Origin: Stercorarius parasiticus
Lineage: Eukaryota > Chordata > Aves > Charadriiformes > Stercorariidae
Assembly (NCBI GenBank): GCA_013396915.1
Contig: VWZL01001304.1
Location: forward strand, 219,109 to 283,108
Length of the DNA stretch: 64,000 bases
Direction of reading: 5' to 3'
The translations under genes and the position numbers were made by a program. Under the pieces are notes generated by a model that made no database searches, was not told the origin of the DNA, and saw only the letters and a list, made by a program, of their open reading frames with translations. Of this stretch, positions 35,901-47,490 are shown in pieces. How positions within the stretch are numbered: position 1 is the first letter of the stretch; the number at the start of each line of letters is the position of its first letter.

Positions 35901-38900
35901 ATAATATAAAAGTAATGTTAAAAATGATTGAATCTTTGACAGGGAAGTTTTCTCCTCGGCACTGCCTATATATTGGTACTGTTATCCCAACTAGAGAGAA
36001 ACAGTTGGTCCTTCATAGGCAAAGAATGTACAAACATCTCTAGATGGCAAATATGTTAGATCTTAATTAACTTATTTACAAAGCTGCAAAGTCCACCCTT
36101 TGGTCCCTCCGTTCCCCAACTCGAAACATTACCAAAGGGTTTCAGAGGGCACTTTATTTCAGTCTTCTCTCTTGATTCAACCTCTCAGCATCCTGCCCTT
36201 AATTCCTGGCTGGCAGACAGGCTCCCTTTCCCCCTGAACACCTCAGTGTGAATGCACCAGCCACAGACCAACATGGAGAAATTTTCCATCTCATCACCCA
36301 TCTTTGGCTTAGCCTTCCTCATACAGAGGACAACAATGATTCAAAGCCCCGAGTGTGCTGCTATCAAAAGAACTCAAATTTTTAGTATCAGATAGTGTAC
36401 TACAGTATATTATACACCTTTGGCTAATGTCACTGTGCTTCAGCAAACATTATGGGTCTAGTGCTAGTAAACATCCCTTGATCTGCCGCTAAGTCCTGCC
36501 AGCAGAATACATATTAAAAAAAAAAAAAAGAGAGAGAGAGAAAGCGAGAAAGCAGGAAAACGGAACAGTACAGAGCACAGGAGCTTCCACTTGTTATGAA
36601 TCCACTAATGGCAGAATGTTCCTTTTCCAGTGACATTTATTAAAGCCAATTTCCAACACTGCATGTCTTTTTGCACTGAAATACATGACAAATCTTCCCT
36701 ATAAAGTCATTCAAGAGCTTAGCATGCATAAAAGCAAGCAAGAAGTATTCGCTCTGGCAGCACTTTCTTTTCCCCATTGCTCAAATGACCTCCATCAATA
36801 TCATGTTTCACTTCTGCTCCATATAGCCGAGGTCACGTTCCAAGATCTTCCTCCCCATCAGTGCAGAGATTGCCATGGCTTCAGGTCTGGAACAGCTTCA
36901 CTGTTGAAACCAGGAAAGAAAATGGAAATACTGGAAGGTTCTTCAAATAAGACTAGTGGAATGGTCCCCTAAAAGAAATAAAAGACCAAAGACTGAAGAG
37001 GTAATGAATGTAAGATCCAACTTCCAAGTCTCTCTTCATCTACAGTGAACAATGTGGTTTAGCTACCAGAGAAATGGAACAACAATCAGAGTTGTAACGT
37101 GACTGGTATTTCACCAGATGGCAATCACCTTTACAAGATCTAACTGGCCAGAGAACAGATCAGGTTTTGGTGGATCTGACAGAGAGCCTTTACAAAACTA
37201 ACATCTCAGCATTAGAAGAGTTCACAGTTTTACTCTGTTCAAATCAGTAATAGCAAACTTACTACAAAATGATTGTTCGTAAGCATACAAACAATCAAAA
37301 GAATCAAAGAAAAGAGTATCAAAGGTTTTACTCTTAAATTTAACTTACATGCTTGTTAACGAATCAAGAGTATGAGTTTTGAATAAAAAACAACAAAACC
37401 CTGCAATCCTTGGTCTGATTTCCCATCTGCTCGAAAACAAAGGCAAAAAATGGAAGATAACATCAACAAAAGGCGCTGTATACGTTAAGTGCAAGTGAAC
37501 ATTATTACTGAAAGAGCTGTGTATAGCTAAAGTCCTTTGGCAAGAATCTTAGATTTAAGCAACCTACTGTCTCACCTGAGGGACCCAATCACCAGCCATG
37601 GGTTCATTTCAACATTTCTGACATTTGGTCCTTAACTCTCTCAGACATCTGGGAGCCCCTTGGGACTGAGCCCTCCTGGCAGAATGGGAGAGACGGCGGC
37701 AGTTCCAGGGAACGGGTTTCTCCTGGGCAGAGTGAGCATTTTCTAGCATTAAAATTGGTGGTAGTCAGCTCCCTGCTAAGATCACTCCCCACTTCCCATT
37801 CTCATCTTGCAGCTTACATGAAACCTGGGCTCTGTATAAGGCTCTGAAAAGCTGATCTAAAAAGAAATGTCAAGGTTTTTACTGTCGTAAGAAACAGAGG
37901 CTCATAAAACTGTGGTCGTTAAGCCTCCTCAGTCAAGTGAAGCAGGAAAAAAAAATATATCTAAAGGTTTTAGTAAACACATCTGAATTTGCCATCTTGG
38001 ATAACTGAGTACTGCAATAAAGTGCCAAGCAGAGACTAATACACACTTACATGCCACTAATTTCCTGGTTTCAATAAATCCAATATAATAAAATTGACAG
38101 ATGCTGTTTTACCTACTCAAGTGATTCATGAAGGGCCCGAAACTGTAATGCTGCAGCAAGATATGCCATCTGTGCTAGGGTTTTTTGTGTTTTGTTTTGT
38201 TTTGTTTTTTTAAATAAAAAGAACTGACTGGCCGAAGAGTGGTGACAGCACGTGATCTGCTTAGCACAAAATGAGAAGCTTGTGCCACCTTTACCTATAG
38301 AGGTAAGAGAATTACTGGACTTGGCTACTATTTTCCTAGCCATTGTTTCCTCAGACTGTTATTTTGCAAACGCTGAGCAGCAAGAAAACTAAATCAAAGA
38401 AATAATTGAAATCTAAAGCAAAATCAGATATTTTTTCACATCTCCTTTTAAAATTATGTTAATTGGCATGCATTTTTAATGACAACATTAGCAGCGAGTA
38501 ATAAAAAGTCAGCAGGATCTACACATGGATGAATAACAACACACTAATGATAATTACATAAACCTTCTGTGTAGTGACATGTGGGTCAGGAATTGAATTT
38601 GCACTCTCAGATTAAATCATCTATCAGGTCCCCACACCATCCGTAACGAATGTCACTGGTAGGTTTCTTTCTCATGTATTCAGAGTGCTCTCATAGTTCT
38701 GTTTTCTAACATCCAATAAAAAATCAAGGCCAAATCTTGACACCTAATGGTACTCGAGGGGAGTGTTGATTGCAAAAGGGTAGCGACATTTGATTTTCAG
38801 AAACCTAGAGAATGTAATTTCTGCTTTGTATTTAAGCATTTAGAAGGGCCTCTTTGATAAAGGATCGACTTAAATACATGTGTTTACAGTTATGTACTGG

Positions 38901-39429
38901 CGTAACTGCCTTGCTGAATTGGGACCTTTTTTTAAGCGGGTGACTTTAACAGCGAAGATTTAAAGACTGAGCAAAGAGTTTCTGCATTACTGAGATCAGG
39001 GCAAACTGGGAATGTTTGAAGTCAAATGCAAAGGTTGCCTTTAGTTTCAGAGAAAATACATTTTTACATCCTTTTTTTCGACATAATGGGATATGCTTTC
39101 TTGTCATTATAGAACAAGCTGACAAAGTAGCTGAAAATAATTTTCATGAGATCGGAAGAACACGGTGCTTCCAAACAGGGTTTTATTCTGCGGTACCAGG
39201 AAGCATTTGGCAGAGTGAGTCACGTAACACGGGCTGTTTGGGAACCCTGAAAATGGCATCTGCCCTGCCTCGCTTTAGGCACAGGTAGGCCAACGGTTTG
39301 CTTACAAAGGCTGTGGTCCTGAGCTACACTGACAGATGCAAAATAAAAGCACATCTAATACCTGATGTATTGAGCATAACTGGCAGCATTTGGGTAGCTG
39401 GGGGCTGCGTAGGACAAGGTCATGAGTTG
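32941..39429. other. Intergenic, no gene seen
   Basis: About 6.5 kb. It contains A-runs (for example 33240-33255 and a cluster around 34890-35060), a purine/AG dinucleotide patch near 36517-36560 and no frame above about 95 codons. A stretch at about 35700-35960 and another at 38430-38640 are dense in homeodomain-type TAATTA/ATTA sites and are mentioned in the findings. Confidence 0.55.
33240..33255 (+). repeat. Poly(A) tract, 16 bases
   Basis: An uninterrupted A16 follows about 220 bp of unique, mixed-composition sequence. It may be simple sequence or the tail of a retrocopied transcript. Confidence 0.9.
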
Positions 39430-40070
39430 CCCTGAGCAGGTAACAGCTACGTCCAGCCACCTCCGAAACCGGTGTGAGCAACCCATTGGCTGCCAGAACA
39501 CCAAGGTGGACGGAGCACATGGTGCCTCTGCTCAAATGCACTTCAAAAAAAGCAGCAGCCGCAAAGGGCAGGGGGACACATGGGGAGATGCTCTTGGGCA
39601 GATGCATGGAGGAGCCACAGGGGAGGAGACATTTTTGGGGCATAGAGGTGACCCATGTCAGAGTGGGGACAATCTCAAGGGACTGCAGCCTGGGGTGACC
39701 CATGCCAGGGCAGGGGCACCCCTGAGGCACCGTGACCTTTCTGGAGCAGGGGGAAAACGAGCAAGAAGAAAGGAGAAACAGAAAGAAACCACTAGGCACA
39801 GGATCTGTGGGCTCATGGAGTGAATAAGGAGGGATTGAGTGAAACACACAGCAAAACCAAGGCAAGATGACACTAAGAAGGGGAGAGCAGATATGTTTGC
39901 CTTAAGATGAGCCTGGGAAGGAGGAAGGAAAGAGGCTTACTTAAGTGTTTGTTTTCTCATTTATGTCCCCCCCTCCCAATACTTGAATCAGAAGATGGTG
40001 TTAATTGGCAGTAAATCAACTCAAGTAAAAATTCCCCGAATTGAGACTGTTTTGCCCATGACACCGTGTC
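39430..40070 (+). mobile_element. ERVL-type LTR, diverged
   Basis: Near the right end is the ATTCCCCGAATTGAGACTGT / TTTTGCCCATGAC block, which is the R/U5 region of a second avian ERVL LTR family. Upstream come the family's GC-rich blocks with repeated GGTGACCCATG and GGAGCAGGGGGAAAA motifs, including an internal tandem of roughly 45 bp at about 39648-39745. The expected CGGTAATTGG-like continuation is broken after about 40060. The left limit is uncertain. The 187-codon - strand frame (39865 to 39302) and the 133-codon + frame (39422 to 39823) both lie mostly in this element and are not genes. No internal viral genes are seen. Confidence 0.65.
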
Positions 40071-43000
40071 TCTTTAGTTGTAGTTGTTGAAATGGAAAAG
40101 ATCTACTGAAACATCTTGCCAAGATTGACTTATAAATTTACAATGGATGATGGAGAATCCACCACAACTCTTGACGCTTCAGGATGTATTTACTTTTTAT
40201 CAGTTTCCTGTCATTGTTAAAAACATATAGTTTAAATTGCCCAGTTTAGTTTCCAACAACAGATTTTGTTACACCTTCAACAAATAGAGTGAGCTATTAA
40301 TAATTCATGTTCAAGTTACTTCTTTAACCACCTTCAGTATTTAGATTGATACGAATCTTCAGCATCTTTTATCTTCAGATTTTGTAGTTTTTGAATCATT
40401 TTACAGTTATTTGGCAATTTTTATCAAGTTTTCGATGTTATTCATTAGTTACTGACACCTGAACTGGTGCATTTTAGTAGCAGATGCACAAAAGCCGAAG
40501 AAAGAGGTAATACAATCTCTACATTCAATTTGAATCTAAACACGATTGTCTATTGCCATCAAAAGATACACTAATTTGTTAAACTCAGTCTATTAAATTT
40601 GGTGATTACACATGGAAGGGTAACACATTTTTAACTCGGCCTTTTTGCTTATGAATTCTACCTTGGACCAGTGTTTGCTGTGTTAATTTGATATGCTGTT
40701 ACTCATTTTCCACAGAGAAAGTATCAATTTCTTTTCCTAGGTAGTGTAGATACACAAACAGTGGTGAAACCATAGTATCTTGAAAGTCAAGTTATATTTT
40801 TGAACGTTCAGCATGATTCTCAGAAAAGATAAATAAAAAATTACATTAATTATGTATCAAAGTACAATATGCATTTAAAGTTAAGTGATGAGGAAATCTA
40901 GACAGATAAATATTTCTAACAAAATGTAAGGAATTGGCATTTTCTTCCCAGAATACCCTGTCCAGTTTTTTCTATTAAACTAGCTATATTAAGTATGCAT
41001 AGATCATTAATATCATAATGCATAAAATCTAATAGTCTAATAGAAAGCCTCCACCTTTTCAATATTTCTTATCAGAGTCAGAATGCCATCAGGATAACTT
41101 CTGATTTTGAGAAGTTACTTTTATCCTGAAATACTAATTCCAAATGTCTTAATAGACTTGAGAAGCCAAAGTTAGATTCCTTAGTGTGGACTAGACAAAA
41201 ACAGATGATTAGTCAAACAACATATATATATGTTTATATGGTTTTATCTGTTTGCACCTCCACTTAAATAACTCCCTTGAGTCCAGTCACCTCTCCCAAA
41301 GCAATGACAGGCATCAAAAAGAGGAAGAGATTATTGAGGACGCTTGCCTCATTCAGCACAGTGTTTCAGGAGAGGCAGATTTAGATTTACTAGCAATTAC
41401 AGCTAGATGACTACAAGAATTTTGTGTTAAATTAATTCAGTCCTAAAGTTCTGTGCCCTTTTATTGCTTTAGGGCAAGTTTTACTGGAATTTGCAGATCT
41501 CTGAACTGTGGATTGATTTTCACTTTTACTAACAAAATCCTATACAAACACATTTTTTACAAGTGTTACTCAGGCTTACTTCTCTTGGATATAGTATATA
41601 TTGTGTTCAAACTGATTATTTTTACCAGAAATGTCACCTGACTTCTACCCATAATTATCTCTTAAGCATACCAAGCACTCTGTGTAATCCTGCTCATCAA
41701 ATGTCCTCACCAGGTGTTCTCAGAGGCCAAAGTGGTAGTTTTCACTCTTTCACAAGCCAAGATTTTCTTTCAATGAAAAAAAATCACAGATGAGGCTGAT
41801 GCATGACTCCAGTATGGAAATGGGATGTGGACAGGGTATGTATTCAGCAGCATTGGAACCAGATGTACATCTTGGTGACCAAGACTGATAGATCGATTAA
41901 TAACCGTGAGAGCAACTCTGTTGCTATATATAACTTGAAAAAGTTATATATAACTTGAATAAGAGTCCTGAGAGAAGCCAGAGATGGTATGAACAGGAGG
42001 TTCATCAATGGAAGCTTCCTTTTTGATTCGTCATGGAATGTTCTTTCAGCAGAAAGTGGTGGGAGTGTGCTTTCACACAACTTGCACAAGCTGAGAATAA
42101 AAACTATTATGGTGGGACTTGTGAGACTGCATAAACATTTTTGGGTTTTTTCCCAGTTTGTAATTGAGAAGCAAACAGAAGACGGACATTCAAAAGCTGA
42201 ACAGTGAAAAACAGAAGGAAAAGACAATAATTAATAACTGGTAATATTACTACTTATAAATTATAAAGAATAACTAATAGCTACAACAATAACACTATTT
42301 TCCTTATTGTAATAAAGTATTAATTTAGTGTTAGAAGAATTTTTTCCCCCCAATTTTTGTATGTATTTTTCTATTTGACATCTCTGAGGACACAAACTTC
42401 CAGGAACAGCTATCAAAATAAAGCTGATGTGTGAAAAGTCCAACATAAACATAGGAGAAAAGAATAGCCCCTAAGTCAGAAAGATGAAATTAGAAAAAAG
42501 AATATGACCCTGTTCCTATTCACAGAGAAGCTCCTTGTTCATCCGTGCAGACCTCCTGATGACTTTGCTTGATTTCCTATGGGTAGGGATGGACCATTCT
42601 TAAGTTCAGAGTAAGTAATTCTTGAAAATTTGCCAGCTCTCCTGGACCCTTCTTTTCTCCAGGGCTGTATCCCTGGGATTCTCCCAGGCAGATCCTTGGA
42701 CTCGTGGATGTATAAAAGAATCACCCTTCATCTTAAACACGTCAAACTGGGTGTCCATTATCCTGTGGAGATGAACATCATTGGGAAATGAGGATTTGTC
42801 TCAAAGACCAAACACCTCTTGGTTCCCTCAAAATTTCAGAAGCCAACAAGTTTTGAGGAATTAAACTCCAAGGAACCAAATGAATTAGAGCAAAGACAGC
42901 AGAGGGAGGAGACACAGCACCACTGGACAAGTCAGAGGAGTAAAATGAGAAGGAAAGTAGATATGGAGGAGATAGAGTCAGAGAGTTAGAAGAGGAACTG

Positions 43001-45699
43001 GAGAAAGGTTACACTTGTGAGACAGAGGAGAGAGGATGAAAAAGTGCGGCTGTTTACACTATGAATGTTCTTACCTGGGGTAAAATCCAATACTGGGATT
43101 CTGCAGAAAACAATGAAAATTTCAAAATGTTTCGTAAATACTGGAGAAAAGAATTCTTTTCTCTATTGGAACTCCCCATTTTCTTTCTCCCTTCTGTGAA
43201 GTAAATTCTGGCTTTCAGAAGTACAGTTGATTAACATGCCAATTTACAGAGAAGGAAAGAACCAAATTATACCGGTATAAAGTTCATGTGATAGATGTGC
43301 ACCGCTCAGGCCAACAGTATAAGCAAGCCACACTGTATTTCCCTCTTGAGAACATAAGCATGCTAAGCTGCTGAATGAGAAAAACTACCGGGAAACACAA
43401 TAACAAGGAGATCATGAATAAAATCTGCAACTATGATAATCTTACAGCTTTTCAACACAGCACCACCAGATAGAAGGAAGTGTACAACTTTAAGATCAAA
43501 AGGCTAGAAAAATACCTTACACAGACTCACTCTTAGGGTTAGCATATTACTGCCTGAGTTTTCAGGCTAAAAGCATGTCTATAGTGCTTGCAGTGAGTCT
43601 GATGTGCCCAAGACCCATGAAATTTGCTGATGACCGAGGTATGCCTGTAAATGTGACGCATCTCAAACTCTTTGTACGGTTGTGCCTTCGCACATCATCT
43701 ATGCAGCTCATGTATCCATGAAATAAATCTTATACATCTTGACGGACACCTTGGCCGCATCTATGACTGTAAATTAAGTGTCCACAACCTTTGCCAGCAC
43801 TTAAACATGATCAAGCCTACTAGTGCACTGTAGGAGCATCCTCTGCTGAGGTTCTGTCCGGTGCCAAGAAGCATCATTCCAGGCAAGTCCGGAGGCTGGC
43901 TCTACCAGTTGGCCTGGGAGCTCACAAGCGTTCCTAAGCACGGGTAACTCAGGAGCTTAGATGGAGCCAGTATGACCTGCTGGACAGCAAGAAATTTTGG
44001 GCATGGTCCTCCTATCTACTAGGGTAATACTTTACAGCAGAAAAAGAGGACTTTGGCAGGTATGCTCTGTAACTAGGATGTAACTTTTATGCATAGCATA
44101 CCCAAATGCATATATAATTAAGAAGTGATGGCGATTAGTAGCACCCACCTACTTTGGGACAGTTTACATGCTCGTGCTGCGTAACACAGCTGCACCCCCA
44201 GTTACTTCAGTGTGAATACTGTGCAGTCATGCACTTTTCAGTGGGACGATGAGTACAAAGTATGTTAATAACTTTGAGGGTGTAAGCAGGCAGACAACTA
44301 AATAGTAATAATTTAAAAATACAATAAAAGCTTACTGTGTAAAACCGAGTACTTTATTAATAAAGCCCTATCATTGAAGCAATAATAAACCTACTTCTCT
44401 ATGCCATCAATCTTCAATATAAGAAAATCCGCATGTATGAGCCCCATACTCTTTAATAACATTTTGTATCAACCAGCAGAAGGATTACTTTTGAGGCACA
44501 AACAAGGAGTGTTTACTTTTCTAAATGTCTGATTAGCATTTTTTTCTTTTACACTCCTGCATCTGCTAAAGCTGAGACCTGTCCTGCTTGGTAGAATGAT
44601 AGAGAATTTATTTATTTTCCGCAACAGCCGCTTCTTGGCGAAGTGACAAGGGGTCATTACTGCGCCGGGCTGATAGAGGCAACGGCAGTGTGGGTTTTGC
44701 TGCACTTTGGCTGGATGTTTGAATTTGGGGTCCTTCTGCATATGCATGTCAGCTCCAAACAAATCTCAATCTATTCTAAGGAAAAAAAAAATCAAAACAT
44801 AAATAATGCCAGTGTGTTTCTTTCTTTTCTGGGTATGTGCTTTGAAAATGACGGTCCGACAGTCAAGAGTTTTCATTTCGTGCAATGAAACGCTTGTAAT
44901 GCCTCTGCACGAGATGGCCCAAAACCATATATTAAGGTTAGAGGAAACAGTTTCTTGCTCCTTGACAAGTGGTAAACATCTTTATGCAGGTAAAACAAAC
45001 ATTCAATTCTTCCTATATTTGTGAACTGGTACCTCATTTACACTTTTTAACACTGGAGCAAATAACTACAAGCTGTATAGTCACAGAAAATCAGTTAAAA
45101 AATACTAAATTCTGCAAAATGTGCAGCAAAGTAAGAAAGTGCAGCTAGTTTTAATTCACTGCTTATGACAGGTGAACTAGTCCTTTGAATTATACATTTT
45201 TGTACAACGTCTAAAAAGGATTTAATCTATTAGATTCTCCAGTTTTTAAACTATAGAGATATTATGCTCATTATTACTTTATTGTTTTACTATAGTTAAT
45301 ATTTCAGTTCATTTTCTGACATTCACTAAGGACCTTTTTGTTTCAGGACTAGCTTTAGATTGATAAAAACATATGCTGTGTCAAAGAACTGTTTTCTTCA
45401 TAATGTGTCTTTAGGATCTTAATGTCATAGTTCACCTCTTGTATATTGTATATCATTGATCTTGAAGACCTTGAAATCCATTTGATCTTTTAACTTTTAG
45501 AACTTCTTAATACTGGTTGGTAGGTATTTTAATATTGAATTTAAAATTACTTTGTGGGCTTGGATTGTCCAGAGATTTTTCTTGTGTTTCTTTTTCGGTT
45601 CAACCAAAGTTTTGAAGAAGTAAGTCAATTTTGCTGCAGAGAAGGGATAACTATAGCCAGAGGACAACTTTCAATAACACTTCCTCTTCGTGAGCACTT
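40071..45699. other. Intergenic, no gene seen
   Basis: About 5.6 kb of AT-rich sequence. It holds a short TA-rich duplication at 41925-41959 and frames of at most 127 codons without family resemblance. The part at about 44460-44990 has a higher-complexity texture and is listed as a candidate conserved non-coding stretch. Confidence 0.55.
41925..41959 (+). repeat. TA-rich 15-bp direct repeat, forming a 12-bp hairpin
   Basis: TATATATAACTTGAA occurs at 41925-41939 and again at 41945-41959 (period 20). Between them the strand also folds into a 12-bp perfect stem (41925-41936 with 41941-41952) around a GAAA loop. Confidence 0.9.
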
Positions 45700-47490
45700 C
45701 TTTCCTCGAGCAAAGGTAGCACACAGAAAATGCCAACCTGTAGTACAAGCATGCAAGGGTGAAATCAGAAAGGCCAAGCACAAAGGACATTCAAATCAAC
45801 AAAGAAGTCACTCCTGAAATACATCAGCAGTAGGAGGAACACCAAGGTAGCAGTCGGTCAGCTACTTAATGGAGAAGGAAAGGCATCCCTAAAAAGGTTG
45901 ACTGTAATCAGATAATTAACATAATTGGTACCAGAGACAGAAGGGTACCACCTCAGCCTTGAATAGGTTAGAGAGCACTTGTATGAGCTATATGTTTTAA
46001 AATGACATGGGCATAAGGGACGTCATTGGAAGGCACTTGAAAGGGTGGCTGATTCAGTCACAGGGCTGTCAGGAGTTATCTTCCAGAACTCGTGAAAATG
46101 AGTAATGCAAGGAAGACTGAGGAAGGGCAAACATACTAACTGCCTAGATTTCAAAAGAGGAGTGAAGGGAATTGGTATCATCAGCTTCATTTCACTGTCT
46201 GGAAAAATGCTAGCACAAGCTTATGGTTTATAAGCACTCGCAGAGATAAAAAATAAGCCAGCTATGGTCAATATGAATTTGTCAAGACGAAGCTGCGTCA
46301 CCCCAGTCTCACGTCCTTCCATGACGGAGTAACAGGCACCGTGGACTGAGGAGCAGTAGACTTCACATCTTGATTTCAGTAAAGTTTTTAGCACTACTTC
46401 CATGACATTTTCATAAGGAAAATGGAAAAATATGGTCTAGACCAAACTGTTACCCAGTTAGTCAAAAGTGGGTGGTAAACCATTCTCACACGGCCGTAGC
46501 GGCAACCACAGAAGTCAGTTCTGACATGGCTCCAGTTCCTTACAACATTTTGGTGAATGAGATGGGTGACAGGACAGCGAGTTCGGAGCGGGAGGCTGGG
46601 ATCCATGACCGACTGAGGGCCCTTCCAACGGGAATTATCCTGTGATACTGTGGTCCTGTTTCCTGAACTTGCAGATGATACCTACCTGGGAACTACTGTT
46701 AGCTCGTTGGTGGATAAGATCGGAATTTAAGATTATCTTAACAAACTCAAGTTGTGACTTAAAAGCTTAGGATATCACTAAGCACTGATAAATAGAATGT
46801 TCTACACTTAGAAATAATTAAGTGTTCAAACATGGGATGGGGAAGAAGCAGCTAGAAGCTTTTTTACTGGGAAAGATGCAGAGATTACTGGGACCAGCCT
46901 GGGCCTGAGTCAAACAGGCTGTGGACAAACCAAACACTGTTCCGGGACACAGAAGCATAATTTCAGCCTCTCAGGAATGCAAACCAGTCCTACCTCTCCG
47001 CTCGGCCCCAGCCAAGATAAGATATTCACTCGCGGCAACTGAACAGCAAAAAAGAATTTGAACTAACTGGAGACAGTCCACAGGAGATCAATGAAAATGG
47101 TAAGAGGTTGGAAAACATGACCTATAAAGAAAGACTGAATATTAGGATTGTTTAGCTTAAACAATGGAAAACTAAGAGAGACAAATTAACTGCCTAACTA
47201 TCTAATAGGCTGCTGGAAAGAGGAAAGGAAAAAGTTATTTTCAGTGTCTGCGAAGTGTAGATAAGACTGAATGGGCTTAAACAGCAGCAAGGAAGATTTG
47301 GGTTAAATACTAGGATAAGCTGTCAAATTGTAAGAATAGTGAAGTGCTGAACCAAACCGCGTCCGTGTCGGGAGGCCCTGCAGAGCGGCTGAGGCGCAGC
47401 AGCCACAGCAGCAGCCCGAGCTCCGGGAGGGACAGCAGGGACAAGTTGGCCTTCAGATATCCGTCAATCCTATGTTTCAGATTCTATAAC
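45700..47490 (+). mobile_element. Old, heavily diverged CR1 LINE (about 1.8 kb)
   Basis: Scattered blocks keep CR1 ORF2 order in sense orientation. A Lys-rich block (QACKGEIRKAKHKG) is followed by AAATACATCAGCAGTAGGAGGAA, which matches the KYISSKR-type segment, then LNGEG. Next come a reverse-transcriptase-like CTTGATTTCAGTAAAGTTTT, then TTGCAGATGATACCTACCTGGG (the FADDTYLG-like catalytic segment), then an ACAGTCCACAGGAGATCAATGAA block, and finally a degenerate tail (TTTCAGATTCTATAACATA). Many stops and indels show it is long dead. A younger CR1 tail is nested in it (about 46583-46660), and a CpG-dense patch lies at 47357-47442. Confidence 0.7.
46583..46660 (+). mobile_element. Nested CR1 3'-tail fragment
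   Basis: The segment reads GGGAGGCTGGGATCCATGAC, then GAGGGCCCTTCCAACGGGAA, then TTATCCTGTGATACTGTGGT. That is a CR1 3' end with two tail units. It splits the FADD-type reverse-transcriptase region of the surrounding older CR1, which resumes right after it with GAACTTGCAGATGATACC. It is therefore a later insertion. Confidence 0.6.

Noticed and set aside
39302..39865. 187-codon frame on the - strand
   Set aside because: It lies mostly antisense to a diverged ERVL LTR. No family resemblance and an equally open frame on the other strand.
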